64,000 nt of DNA from Coniochaeta sp. PMI_546 (Eukaryota; Ascomycota; Sordariomycetes; Coniochaetales; Coniochaetaceae). The translations under genes were made by a program, and so were the position numbers. Shown here one piece after another: positions 24,358-37,900 of this stretch. The notes beneath the pieces were generated by a model, which was not told where the DNA came from, ran no database searches, and worked only from the letters and a program-made list of their open reading frames with translations. The stretch spans positions 124,001 through 188,000 of the forward strand of contig MU271158.1 of NCBI GenBank assembly GCA_021432605.1. Reading direction: 5' to 3'. The first letter of the stretch is position 1, and each line of letters opens with the position of its first letter.

Positions 24358-24757
24358 CGATACTTAGGGTTTATTGATAATTAATTAGGTACGTACGGTA
24401 AGTTATAATAAAATCGTATCTAGCCAAAAGGTAGACTATTATTTCAAGAAAGGGTAGGTAATTAAACGTAAAGAATTATATATTAATCGTTATAAGAATA
24501 ACTCGTAACTATCTAATAATAAAGATTGTTTAAATATAAGATATTCTTCCGTAAATCGTTTCTTTCGTAATAATCCTTTTTGCTATAGTTAGTAATCTAA
24601 GGCGAACTAGCTTACCGTAATCCAAGTAATCTTTTATAATAGCTTACTACCTTATATACCTAGTCGCCTAGTAATCCCCTTTTAATTAGATAACCGTTAC
24701 CCCGTAATAGTTATTCCGTTCCGCGTCCCGTTAGCCTAATAGGTACGGTTCGTAATA
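24358..24757 (-). repeat. LTR of element C (right copy, approximate)
   Basis: Partner of 21993-22393. The interior of element B resumes within about 10 bp of its right end, which supports the boundary. Confidence 0.6.
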
Positions 24758-26632
24758 TCGGAGTTCGTATTCGGAAGCTAGTTAGGATAAAGGGATAAAT
24801 AAGGGAGATTGTACTTAATAATATTCTTTTTTAAGAAGTTAAATAAACTAGAACTTAATTATAATATATTAGATAAGGAATTGATAGTTATTATCGAAGC
24901 GTTTAAGGAATAGAAATATTATCTTATAAAGGTAAGATATAAGGTAAAAGTCCTAATAGATTATAAGAACCTTATTACGTTTACTTTTACGAAAAAACTT
25001 AACAAGCGACAAATTAGATAGTATAAATTCCTTACCGATTTCGATTTCGAAATTATATATAGGAAGGGAAACGAAAATAATAGAACGGACGTTCTTAATC
25101 GACGAAAAGATCTAAAGTTAAGAAAGGAAATACGTTCGGCAAACTTCTTTAAGATAAACTAATAAAGAAACCTTAAACTCGATATATAAATCGGGGTAAT
25201 ATAAAATATAGAACCCGAAAAACGATAGGCGGAAAAGATTAAGGAATACCGGGAAAAAGAGATTAAAGAAAACGTTACCTTTATATTCCTATTATATTAC
25301 GGCTTACCCTAGTTCCGAAATAAAATATACGTACCTAACGAACTACGGAAAGAATTAATAAAAGAATTCTACGAATATCCGTTATATAGATATTAAAGAG
25401 TTTATAAGACTAAGGAACGCGTACGGTGGACTTACGATTTTCTAAGATTAGATAAAATAGTTAAATAGGTAGTCGGCGAATACGACGAATATAACAAAGT
25501 TAAGTTAAATAAATATAAGCTATACGGGTTATTATAACTTATATAACTACTAGAGAAACTATAGGAAATGGTTACGATAAACTTTATCGTCAAACTATTA
25601 ATATCGAGGGAACTTATAACTAGGATTACCTACGATAGTATATAGGTAGTTATAAACAAATTTTCCAAATACGTATATTTTATACCGTATAAAGAAGTAA
25701 GTATAACGGAAGATATAACCTACGCCTTTTTAAAGGTAATAGTAAGCTAATATAAACTACCTAAATAGCTTATTACCGATAGAAATAAGTTGTTTACTTC
25801 GAAGTTTTAGATAATATTAATACGATAAATCGGAATCAAATATAAGTTATCGATATCGTTTTACCCGTAAACGGATAAGCAAATAGAACGAACAAACTAG
25901 ACCTTTAAATAATATCTAAGGATATATATTAATAAAAAGTAAGATGATTAGGTTAGGTAACTATTAGTAATATAATAGGCTTATAATAGTATACCTAACG
26001 AAACGCTAAACAAGTACTTACCGTTCTTTATTAATTACGGTTATAAGCCTATTATAAAGGAAATATTAGGAGATAGATTAATACCGTTAGACCCAAAACC
26101 ATTATAAGTAAAATATACCGTAAAACAAATAAAGTTACTTTATAAGAAACTTCGCGGATATATAAAACTATTTAACCTACGAATAATACGATACGTAAAT
26201 TAGAAAAGGTTAAAAAGACCAACTTTATAAGAAGGAGATAAAGTCTACCTCGTACGACGAAATATTAAAATAAAACGACCAAACGATAAATTAGATTAGA
26301 AGAAAATCGGACTGTTTAAGATTAAGAAAAAGTTATCTAATTTGAATTATAAACTTTAACTACTAACGAATATACGTATTTACCTAATATTTTATATCTC
26401 GTTTCTTAAATTAATATCTAAAAATACGAAGTTAGTAATAAATATAGAAGTCGAATTAATATAAAAATACGAAATAGAAAAGATCTTTAAGTATAAAAAG
26501 GAAAGAAACGTAGATTTCTATTATATTAAATAAAAGAATTACGACGATTCGGAAAATACGTAAGAACCGGAAATTTATCTTACGAACTATTAGTAATTAC
26601 TATAAGAATTCCGTATTATAATAATATTATTA

Positions 26633-28900
26633 TTATTACTAGTTAACGGTAGCTAAGACTATATTATATATCTTCGTTCGTTCCGAAAGGAAACCGTACT
26701 CGAAGCGAGGCCGTTTCGAGTCGGATGAAAACCTCTAACGCCTGCCTGAATCTGACTCTTTATCGTCGAATACCTGATTCGGGATCTTCCCCCGATTTGC
26801 GGTAGGTAGGGAGCTGGGTCCCTCGGCCTCGTCCCGCCCCCGGTTCGGCTACCTCCCGGGGACGTTCGGCAGTCTCTCGCTTCCTATGTTCCCCCTCGTG
26901 ACGACGCCGTTCCGTTTCCCTATCTTTCCGCCGTCCTTTTGGTATACGTCGTATCGGTTTCGCGCCGACTTCCCATTCTCGCTCCGGCCTCGCGCCGGTT
27001 TCCCTCCTATCGCTTCGGCCTCTTGCCGACTCCTATCCTTCGCGTTTTTTACGTTCCTTCCTCGCGTTAGTAGGCGCGCCAGATCGCGCTAAGGTACGTA
27101 CCTTCCCCGGGCGGCCCGTACCTACCTAGTTATTAGGCCTAGGCCCTCGTAATTCCTTCTTTCTTTTCTTTTCCGCTAACCAATTCTACTCGTACGTATA
27201 CCTTCCTTTCCCTACGTTTTTACGTAGTTCTAAGCCCTACGCGCGCTTATAGGTTGAATATCTATATTCTTCTGATTCCGCGTTTTAATTCAATACGTAA
27301 TTAGCTTACCTTTCTACACGCCTTCGTTACGTAGTTTCTAAGGCTACGTTATATGGTTTCGGTCTATAATTTCGGCTCGTCTTCGCCCGGTTCTCCGGTT
27401 AAGTCGCGGGCCGGCCCCGCCGATTGTCTTACTTACGCTTTCCGTCTTAGTTTTTGCCGGGGCTTACCGCGGCCGCCTCGACCTCGTCTCGGTAACTTGT
27501 TAATTTCTTTCTTCTTAATAGTTTTCTACCCTCGTACTTTTGTCGTCTCGACTTTATTAGAAATCGTAACCGTTTCGTTTTGAAGTTATAGTTCTTTATA
27601 CAACTTCTATTAGTAGGTCCGCGTTTCGATTTCGTTACGATAACGTATTAATTCCCTCTCCTTTAATATTTCCCGTATCGGGCTCGTCCCGACGTCTTGG
27701 CGGCTTTTACTTACCTTACGTCAAAAACGGTTTTGAATATATTTAGGACCCTAGTACGTCGGCGCGTCCCCGGTATAACCTCGTTCGACGTCTTACTAAC
27801 TCGTTCTAGATTCGACTTCTTTTCGTTATAACCGTTACGCGTTTATCAAAATAAAATACTCGATCGTTATATATAACGCGGTAAATCTTCTTTTAATCCG
27901 GCCTCGTTCCTATTTCGCCTAACCTTCGTAGATTCCCGACGATAAAGACTTATTCCGCGTTACGTAATCGGCCTTCTTTCGTTACTTTAACGATTAGGAT
28001 AACTAAGAAGTACGTCGGACCGTTTACGACGTTTTTCGTTCCGACCCCGTACTAATTGTAGTCTTAGCTTTATAATACGTATCTCGTTACGCGTACGTAA
28101 GTTATTCGTTCCGGTAAGATAACTCGTAGTTCCGTTACCGGTCCGTCTTCCTTTCCTAATCGTAGTTCTATCGTTCCGGTCTCGTTACCCGTTCCGGTTA
28201 TAGACGATCTTACCGTTTTTCGTAATAATTTCGCCTAGTTTCGTAACGTTATCGATACGAACGTTACGTAGATTAATTTTATATATATTAACCTCGCCCG
28301 GCTTCGTAATATTACCGATACGAATACTACGTAGATTACCGTTATTCGCGCCGACCTTACTAAGTTTCGTACCGAGTTCGATTACCTCGTCGTTTATATT
28401 ATTAATCTTCGTAAAGATATCGGGTCTATTCGTATTGACGCCGAGGCGATTCGTATTTAGTTCGATATTCTAGTAAGTCGATCGTATCCCGTTCTTATCG
28501 TACCGACCTCGTTCCGACCGCTAATCCCCGATAACGTGACGGTATCGTTCGTTTAGAGGCGATTCTTAGTATCATTCGCGTCGGTATCGATCGTTTGTCG
28601 AAAGATATCGCGGCGGTTCCTACCGGTATCGTTACGAAGAAGTCCGCCCTTAAGAAAACGAAATAACTTCGTATAGTAGTTAGATTGGGTTCGTTTTAGT
28701 ATCGGTCTTCCTTCGGTTAGACTTCTTTACGACTTTATAAATCCCTAGTAGAAACGGTTAACCGTATCGTTATCTTTTCCCTCCCGTTTCGATATCGTAT
28801 TTCCCTCGTATCGCTTATCTCCTTACGTCCCCGCGGCCCCGGTCTTCTACTTTTTCCTATCGGGATCGGGGCTAACTTAAGTTATACTTATATTATCGTC
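26633..28900. other. Unassigned RIP-mutated block next to the LINE
   Basis: Less AT-rich than its surroundings and full of CpG. It does not match elements A, B or C. On the plus strand, about 28160-28670 keeps a coherent coiled-coil-like frame (DLTKFRTEFDYLVV, NLRKDIGSIRIDAEA) that runs opposite to the adjacent LINE. The block could be a separate insertion or the distal part of a composite one. A TATTATAATAATATTATTA repeat bounds the combined block (26614-26632 and 33858-33876). Confidence 0.4.
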
Positions 28901-31900
28901 GGTATAATATTTTACGTAGTCCGTCCGTTTTCGATCTGCCGTTTTTATACCCTTATTCCCCGGTTATACGCCTTTCGCGTTTCTTTCGGCCTTCTTCGGC
29001 CTAAGTCTCTATTAACCTTCTAATAAGGTCGTAATATTAGATCTTCCCTAGACCTAAGAACTATTTGACAAACTAGGCGACGTCTTTCCTTTCTAATATT
29101 CTCGTTACGTCGTCGTAACCTAGCCGTTCCCTTAATTAGAATTTTTCGTTTTTCTATTTAAGGTAGAACTTTACGATATACTTGACTATTTCTTACGTTT
29201 GCCCGTATTCGTATTCCGGGTTGACCCCCGGGACGCGTTTTTCGAAAAAGAATACGTTTAGGCTTATATAACCCGTTCGTATTTAGACTAGTAATACGTT
29301 TTCCGCCTTCGTTAGGCCGTCGTATAGACGTAACGTATTTTCGGTAAGTTTTCTCTTTACGTTCTCCCCGACGTTATAATAAATCCTTATTTTTCTCGTT
29401 CGCCTTTCGAGTTCCTATCTTTCCTTTTAAGACTCGAGGATTTTCCTCTCTTTATATTAAGGGCCTTCCGGGTATTATTCTAACGCCTCGGCCGCCTTCT
29501 TCTCGTATTTGGTTAGAGGTCGGGCCGTATATATCTTGCTTCCCCTATTTTACCGGGCCCTCTTCGTTCTAATAAATAGGTCTCTCGCCTTATTATATCT
29601 GTTTCTTGAGCCCTCGGCTAGCCCGTTTATTTCGTATTTGGTAGCGAAAGAATATAGTTTCGAATTCAGCTAGAAGTCGATTAGGGGGACGAACGCTTCT
29701 ATTTCGAATACCGCCGTCTTCGTAACGTTATATACCTTTATAACCGATTTTAAACATGTTTTTTATAGCTTGTATAAGTCTTTGTATAATAACGAAGATA
29801 GTCTTCTCGTTCCGGTAACGGAATATTATATTACCGATACGTATCCGATTACGGAACGTACTACCGCCGTATATATTATTCTCGCCTTTAATAGGTTCGG
29901 GCCCTAGGTCGAAGCTATAGCTTTCTCGATTATTAGCTTCTAGGTTTCTATCTTTATTCGGAGGAATTGTAAGTATACGTTACCTTTTAGCTTCTAATCT
30001 AATATCGTTCCGAAGACTTTAGCCTTTCGCCCTAATTTTATTACTTGGTCGTTTAGGCGTAGCTCGTTTTCGACTAGTTTTTATATCTTCGTAAAGTAGA
30101 TAAGTTAGTATTTTAAAAGATCGAACTTTATCCCAAACTTCCTCGCTTATCTCGTATACGTTACGTATACCTTTCGGAGCTATTTTATTACGGCTTCCTT
30201 ATTCCGTCTATACGAAATTAGGGTAGTATCGTCGGCGAAACCCCCGGATTTTATTCCGATATATGTTTAAAAGCTTTCGTATAATATTACCGAATAAAAG
30301 GTAAAAAGAAAAGGGGATAGTAATAACCCTTATAAGACCCCGCCCCGAATTCTAATCGGCTTGGATTCGGTATCGTCGAATCTAAATATTATCGTCCTTT
30401 TTATTAGGAAGTTTCCTATCTACGTCTCGACCTATTTTAGGAAGCCTTTTTTACGTAAGATATTTAGAAATCGCCGGTAATTTACCTTGTCGAACGCCCC
30501 GGAAACGTCTAAGGCTAAGAGCGAGACCGTACCGTTCTCGTCCTAGACCGTATAAACGAGGTTTACTATCTTTTAAAAGGTTATCTCGTATAACCGACCT
30601 CGCTTATTCCCTATTTATTCGTCGGGCAGAAATCCTTATTCCTCCGTTTCGTTTGTTATACGTCTAGCGACTATCGCCTCGATTATTTTACCTATCGTAT
30701 TTAGGAACGCGATAAGTCGTTACGACCCCGTTACGTTTATCCGGTCTTTGTTTTTCGGGAGAACGACGGTTTTCGCTTCCCTAAACTTCTTTGGGTAATA
30801 TCCCAATTTGAAGCTCGCGTTTGTTATACCTACGAGTCGTTTTCGGAACGGTTTCCCTAAGGTTTTTAATAACCCGTTCGGGATCCCGTCTAGTCTGAGG
30901 GTTCTTTACGGTTTGGTTTTTCTTAAGGCTTACCCGATATCCGCCTCGTCGACGTCTTACCGGACCGATAACTTCCTACTTTGGGAATAGGTTATAGCCG
31001 GGTCTTCCCCGATATCGGAGAGATTTGTTTCCGATTCTAAGTAAAACTTCCGATTGAAAACCTCTATTTTCTCGTTAAAAGTTTTTGTTTTCGCCCCGCC
31101 TTATTCCTTTTCTAATATTAAGATAAGGGCCGGGGTCGGTAGTTTATAATTCCGGAATCGTACCTACTTCGTAATATTTTATAATATTTTCCCCCCGTTA
31201 TCCTAACTAGAGTTATAAAACGTTTTCCTAAACGCCGTTCTTTAAGCTTCTTTGATCAATCGCTTCTTTTTCGTCTCGGCTTCCTTTAGCTACCTTTTCG
31301 ACGTCTCCGTCCGAATTCTCCGGTATCGGTTCGCTAATCTCGCGGCCTTTATTATTATAACTATGATCTTTAGGGATTATTACTTATTTCGTAAGGGCCC
31401 CCTTTTCTTCGGCGGTATATATTCTTCGGCTATTTTCTATATTATTACCGTAAGCTCGTCTACGTAACGATCTAGCTCCGAAGACTCCCCGAACGTACCC
31501 GGGGAAAGGAACGATTCCGTTAAGTCTTTAGCCTTCTTTTAATCGATTAATTTCCAATTCCTTCCTCGGATTTCCTTTTCCCGTTCGGCTCTTCCGTCTA
31601 TCTATACCTCTTACGGTAGGTAGTCGTTTCCCTTATATTCCGGTATCCCCTTATATTCTACCTAACTTCTTTCTATAGCCTAAGCGAGGTCGAACGTTAT
31701 ATCTTCCCCTTTTGGGTTAAGGAACGTACCTATCCCTAACGGCGTAAGTAGTCTTAATCCCTATTGTTTTATTAGGGCTCGTAGTTTTATCGTTCCGGTA
31801 TAATATAAACTTCGCCCTAATATTTATTCGGCGGCGTAAAGATTAAAATCCCTTATAACTAAGGTCCGCCCTCGTAGCCTTCTAGTTACGAGGTCGTCTA

Positions 31901-33857
31901 AGGGTATCGCCTAAGTCGTATTTGATATATATAATAACGATGGTAAATATATTACGTAAATATTAATCCTTTCTCCCGGCTTCGTTTCTATCGCGATCCG
32001 ATACTAGTCTAGTATCGTTTCGGCGTTTATTACCCTTATATCCGGTCCAATTAGGATTGCCGCCCTTATCCTTCTTTACCTTATTTATTAGATTACTTTA
32101 TACCCTAAGTTCCGAAGATAGTTTAACCCCGGGACGTTCGGTCTTATAAGTAACTCGGTAATCGTTATAATATCGTATTTCTTTCGCGTATTATATAGTT
32201 TTTATATTACGTTATACTTTTTGTAAATATTCTAATATAAGATCCTTAGTTTTCTCCCTATTATAATATAGGTATATCGACCTTTTTTTATAGGTTATCC
32301 GGTACCGTTAGGGTTACGTTCCGGGGTAAGATAAAGTCGTTAAGCTAACGTTATAAGGAATCCTTAATTGATAGGATTGCCGTTTTAAGGGGTCTACCTA
32401 TTCGTTTGTATATCTCGATAAGATTTCTTCTAGCTTAGTTAGTAATCCTTTTCCTCGGGCTTCTAACTAACGTAAACCCCTTGTTATCGGTCTATTATCG
32501 TTCCTCTTAGGTAATACGGAACCTTACCGGTCTATTAAAAAACGTATCTCTTACCGTTTCTACCTCCGCCTTAGCCTTACGGCAATCGTATAATTATACG
32601 GGGTATCCGCCCCGATAGTTTACGTATTTCGGTTCGGTTTTCGCGGCCTTGAATACGTATATTGTTTCCTAATAGCTTCCCTTTCCGTATTAACCGTAGG
32701 CAGCTTCGTTCCGATAGAACCGTACCTTATAACCGAACTGGTAGTAATTATAATAGCGAGTAACTTATACGTCCGGGGCGAACGGGGAGTACGGGTAGTT
32801 CCCGTATTTCTAATATACCCCCCTCTCGTAGAATATATTCGCTATCGTCCTGTTTTCGATTATAATAATAAGCGTAGTCCGTAAGGTATCTTTCCGGGTT
32901 TGTTTCGTCGGCTGGCGGGCGCCGGAGATTTTTACCGAGTTCGATTCTTTTAGTTCTTTAATTAGGTCTTCTTTTATATTCTAGGCGATTATTACCGAGG
33001 GAAAGCCGTATACGATCAAGGTATATACGGCTTTCCGTATAACCGCTCCCGTACCGAAGATTATAGTTACCTATCCGAATATTATACTCGCTCTTTTCTT
33101 TACCTCTTCGGTCTTAAAGGTTACCTTATAATCTCCGTTTGGAAGTTAGATCGTTATTAACACGTCTATTGACTTCCTTTTTTCGTTTATTTTGATAACG
33201 ACGTTCCGGCTTTCGAATATTATATTTTCGGCTAGGTATACGATAATTACGAACTTGTTATTCCCCGGTAGTACGGCGATTCTAGTCGTCGTTACGGTTA
33301 CGACCGACGCGTAAGATACCGTCGGGACGTTTACGCGTCGAATCGCCTTACTAATAGTAATTTCTACCTTGATTTCCTTGATTACGTCGAATATCTTACG
33401 CGTGTCGGTCGAGGTACGGCCGGTATCGCGTCTTTCTCGTTCCGAGGTCTTAGCGTTATCGAACAGAGTTTTTACCGCTATTATTAAGGCTTTTACCAGG
33501 TCCTTAGGGCGAATATCGTTTTTAAGCTCTTTACCCGCCGCAAATCGGGTACCTAGCTCGATAAACTCCGAATATAGTTCGTTCTCGCCCCGGGGTTCTT
33601 ACGCTATAGTAGGCTATCTCGTCGGGTTCGTAAAGACGTCGTCTAGAACGCGTCCGGGTCTCCCCGGGTCGCCCCGTACCGTCGACTCTCGCCTACCGAC
33701 CGCGCCGCGATCGCGTAACGATTACGATATGATCTCTAGGTAAAGTCGACCCGTTGGAATTGATTTCGACCTTATTTTTCCGGTTTAAGGGCTTGCCTAT
33801 ACGTTATACTGGTTTTGACGTATCTATAAGCTTATCCTAAGAAATATTTTATCTATC
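28900..33857 (-). mobile_element. Tad1-like LINE (non-LTR retrotransposon), minus strand, RIP-mutated
   Basis: ORF1 (gag-like) runs from about 33770 to 32500 on the minus strand. It is followed after a charged N-terminal part by several zinc-knuckle-like Cys/His clusters around 32860-32580, as in Tad1 ORF1. ORF2 follows, with an endonuclease-like region (about 32300-31500) and reverse transcriptase (about 31100-29900). The RT has LALDVSGAFDKV near 30485-30520, a GVxQG-type motif near 30330-30345 and GFADDTTL near 30212-30235. Reading frames are interrupted many times, mainly at former CAG/CAA/TGG-type codons, consistent with RIP. The 3' end toward 28900 is not precisely fixed, and no poly-A tail is visible. 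It interrupts the distal pol region of element B and is therefore younger than B. Confidence 0.75.
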
Positions 33858-33876
33858 TATTATAATAATATTATTA

Positions 33877-34524
33877 CCCTAAAAGTCGAAAGGGATAGTA
33901 TTATATCGCCGTAAATTACGTTTTAACTTAAAATAAAATCGTCGTTAAAAGAAAAAAACGTAACGGAAGGCGGACGGTTTTCGGTAACTCTTATTATTTC
34001 GCGATCGGTTTCCTCCTTTTCGACCCGTTCTAATTCTTTTACGTTCGTTATACTTTTACGGATAATACGTATTATTTTCTCAAACTATATTTTCTTTTAA
34101 ACGCGAAGACGTTAAACCTTAGTTTCGGCCTATTTAACTTCTTCCTTTAGTCTACGAAACTATTTTCCGATCTTTATAAGTTTTTCGTTAGAAAGATTTT
34201 AGACGTCGTACCGCGAACGACCCGAACGAACGTATTCCGCGTATCGGGAAGAATCCTTTTCGGAAACTTAATAAGAAACGAGATTACGTTTCTCGCAATT
34301 CGAATACGAAAGTATCTCGACGGCGTTAGAAAAGATAACTATTAATAAGGCGATACGGCGGTCGTTTAAGGATTTGGAAGATTTCTTTTGCTTTTATATA
34401 TTACGGTTAGATATAATAACGATAAAGAAGGGGAAACCTTCGGACGTAACTTATATAGGCTATTAATATTACTTATAAGAAATATTAGGCTTTAAAGATA
34501 ATAGTTAAGGGAAGAAGGGGATAA
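33877..34524 (+). other. 3' non-pol region of element B, with an antisense frame
   Basis: Matches 40235-40909 of element A over its length. On the minus strand it reads as a charged, coiled-coil-like frame of roughly 140-150 codons (about 34370-33940), interrupted by RIP-type changes. On the plus strand no sensible frame is seen. It lies between the LINE-side flank repeat and the 3' LTR. Confidence 0.5.
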
Positions 34525-34915
34525 TATTATAAACCTATAGATAACGGAAGATACCCCGTTAATAAATAAAGAATATATATACGAAGCTTATCGTATTATA
34601 TAGGTAAAGGACCTCGGGTTACGTAACTAATTATTATAATCGTAATAATTAAGAAGGATTACGGTCGGTACGATTATAACTATCGTTATAATTACTATAA
34701 TCTCTACTAATATATAAGGAAGAATCCCTCGGGACTCCGCTATAGATAGTTCTTAATTACCTAATAATCAATCTAAATATTTAATCGAAATTATTATTGA
34801 ATAAGATACTTATCTTAACGATATTAGAATAAAAACTATTTATTATACCTTAACTTACTTACCTTAAATAATAGAACTCATCTTCTGATCCTTAGCCCGT
34901 TTTAGGATCGTTATA
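34525..34915 (+). repeat. 3' LTR of element B (391 bp)
   Basis: Full-length partner of 21145-21535, followed by the TCTTA target duplication at 34916-34920. The last 22 bp of element A's 5' LTR (34921-34942) come next, and then A's interior. Confidence 0.85.
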
Positions 34916-37900
34916 TCTTAGACCTTATTTTAGATCGTTATATTTTAATTACTCTTATTCGGTAAGTTAACCTTATACTAAATAACTAATATAATACCCG
35001 GAATACCCGTACCTTAATAAACCTTTATAACCTAAGCTTAAGTTTAAGCTTAGGCGAACGATTTGACGGCGATAATCGTATAATTATAAACGGAGATCGT
35101 TATTTTTAAGGAAAGACTTAAAATCGACCTTATAACTAAGATTAAGGTTTTACGTTTTAAACCTTACGATAAGAATAAAAAAGAGTTATAAACTTTCGTT
35201 ATCTAAACTTACGCGTATTTTAAAATATACGTAACGTCTTTTTTTCGGGAATACGAAAAAGTAATTTATATAAGAAATTTATTAAAAGAAAAGGCGGCGG
35301 AATAATTCGAACTTAACCTTCGAGACTTTTTATAAAACTAGTTAAATACGGAAAGACGGAAACCGGAAACCTGCGTTATATTTTCTAATATCGACCGACT
35401 ATTCGAAAAATTTAAGGAAACTTTCGGAAATCTTAACGAATAGAAATCCGTAAAACGATAATTTCTATCCTTAAGATAAAAAGGTTCGGTAAAAATATAC
35501 GCGGTAGAATTTAAACGAATTATAACTAAATTCGACTTAAAAGAATAGGTATTATTCTTTTATTTTTACGGAAGATTATAGGATAACGTTAAAGATAAAT
35601 TTAATAAGGAAAATCGATTGGATACCTTATATAAATATATCGTATCCGTAATTAAAATCGATAATCGATTATATAAACGAAAACTCGAAAGAAAAAAAGG
35701 AAAAGCCCTTTAGACGATAAAAGAAATTACGAATTTTAAGAAAAAACGATTTACGGTTATAGGCTTTTATCCGGGACTTATAAACTTAAACGTTATTTAA
35801 CAAAGCTAGCTTAAGGAAAGGGGTAAATATTTTAATTATAAAAAGTAAGGATATTACGTTAATAAGTATCGTTAACCTAAAAAAATTTGGAAACCAATCC
35901 CCGAAAATAAAGCTTAAATAATAATAAAGGATAATAGATCCCGCGTTATCGTAATAATACGTAAAGAATAATAATACGAAATACTTTTTAGATTATCCGG
36001 AAAAGAAATCGACCTAATAATAATATTAGAATACGATATTATAAATGTAATATATCTAGTTAATTTGTTAGACCGAAAATAAAACGAAATCGAAGAAAAA
36101 CAAATACCTTTATATAGAAACTACGAGTCGGTATATATCGATTCGGTTTATTTTAATTAAATTTCGTAGAATTCGTACGTTTTTTACCGTTATACCTAGT
36201 ATATATAAGAAAAACTAGGTTATAAATAAATACTAATGCGGATACTAATAACTAGGCTAATACCTTATCCTTACCGATTAAGAGATATCGAAAGATATAA
36301 AGAAATATATAAAAACGGGTAATATTTATTATTAACATTACCCGGAACTATATAATTATAACTTAATTAGACGGAATAGGAATTTTTAATAACGATTAAA
36401 CCTAAACGGAGAATCGAGGCGAAAAGATAATTATAAATCATTTATTTACCCGAAAGTTCGGTAAGAAAAACGGAACGATAAAGATATTCGGTATTAAAAA
36501 TCGTAACGTAAGCTACGATATAAAAGGAAGAATCGACCGAAACGTTTTTAATACGTTAATAAATCTATAATATATAAATTAATACGTTTCTAATACGTTA
36601 CCGAAACTACGATATATAAATACGAGAAAGAGTTAAAGAAATAAATTAGAAGTAGATTTAAATAAAAGAACGTTTAAAGAAGTTATAAGTTTTAAAATCC
36701 GAGATAAAAAAAGAAGATTACGGGGGAACCGTTAGAACTTTCTTTTAGAACTTAAGATTAATTAGAATATTACGGTATTTCGTTCCGAAAATTAGAAAAA
36801 CGGTTAAAAAACGACTAACGTCGATTATAAAAGGACTATATCGACGTAATATAAAAAGATCCTTATACGCGATTATAAGAATTAAATACCTACGAATTAT
36901 AATCGATATATAAAGAAATAATATCTAGGTAATAATAGATAGCGGAATATAAGGAAATTATATCTCGTTAAATCTCGTTAATACCTTACGATTACTCTAA
37001 AAGAAAAAAGACAAGCCTTACCGATTTAAAACTATTAATAGGAACCTTATCGATTATAAATAAAAATTGGTAAATATAAAGATTATATTTTTCCAAGTTA
37101 CTATTTAAGGATATAATTAAGAGATAACGTTTAATATTACGGAGATCTTATCGTACGGTATAATATTAAGGATACCTTAATTACGAACGAATAATTCCCG
37201 AATCAATTAGAAAATAAGTTAATTCCAATAAGATACGTTAAGAAAAGAGTTAGCTTTTATAAAAAGTAAACCTTACGAAGGTAAGCTTATATACGATTTT
37301 AAAAAAGCTTTAATAATTTACGAAACGATTATAAAAATTCAATTTATATTGATACGAACGATTCCGAAAGAATATTATCGATACGATAAACTATTCAAAC
37401 CCGAGCTTAAGATAAGATTATTTAAATATAATCGTTAGGATTACGAGATTAATTTTCAACTAAATAAGAAGCCCGGATTTTATAAAAATTTACTCTTTTA
37501 ACGATTTATAACTAAAAGTATTAAAAGAATATATTAATAAAAATCTAAAAAAAAGTTATATTCGATTATTATAATTACTAGTAGGATACCTTATCTTATT
37601 TATACCTAAGAAAAATAAGAAGTTACGTTTCGTTATAAACTATCGATAGCTTAATAATATTACTATTAAAAATCGAAGACTATTACTTCTTATATCCGAA
37701 TTAAGAAATCGGTTATATAAAGCCTAATAGTTTACTATCTTAGACTTTAAAAGAGCGTATAACTTAATATAAATTAAGGAAGGAGATAAATAGAAAACAG
37801 TATAACGATTTAAGTTAGGATAATACGAATATTATATTATACCTTTCGGGCTCGTTAATATACTAGCTTTATTCTAAAGAATAATTAATTACGTATTTCG

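Larger units (their letters stand above)
21990..24757 (-). mobile_element. Element C: short reverse-oriented Ty3/gypsy-type LTR element inside B
   Basis: Two LTR-like direct repeats of about 400 bp (about 21993-22393 and 24358-24757) flank about 1.96 kb. On the minus strand at 23911-24120 lies a recognisable integrase-core stretch (IIDRLTKYRYFIPYKEAS, SNYGLPIKIVSNRG). Upstream pol domains and gag are not visible, so this is an internally deleted or fragmentary element. Its 3' part (about 22750-23165) holds a frame on the opposite strand to pol. It is broken by many RIP-type changes. Exact ends and target duplication could not be fixed. Confidence 0.65.
21145..34915 (+). mobile_element. Element B: related Ty3/gypsy retrotransposon inserted in the 5' LTR of A
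   Basis: Flanked by a TCTTA target duplication (21140-21144 and 34916-34920) and bounded by two 391-bp LTRs of a sister subfamily to those of A. The LTR ends are alike and the middles differ. The interior matches A in the gag-like 5' part (21536 to about 21975), in RNase H-integrase (about 24766-26560, matching A 38389-40215) and in the 3' region (33877-34524). About 3 kb corresponding to late gag through reverse transcriptase is absent where element C sits. A LINE-bearing block interrupts the end of the pol region. It is broken by very many RIP-type changes. It is younger than A and older than C and the LINE. Confidence 0.85.

Noticed and set aside
26886-27583. Plus-strand open frames of 68-76 codons in the AT-rich island
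   Set aside because: Proline/arginine/phenylalanine-rich translation typical of CpG-rich non-coding frames. No start context and no motif.
33369-33743. 124-codon plus-strand open frame inside the LINE
   Set aside because: It is the complement of the LINE ORF1 region, which reads sensibly on the minus strand. The frame is open because RIP-type stops fall on the other strand.
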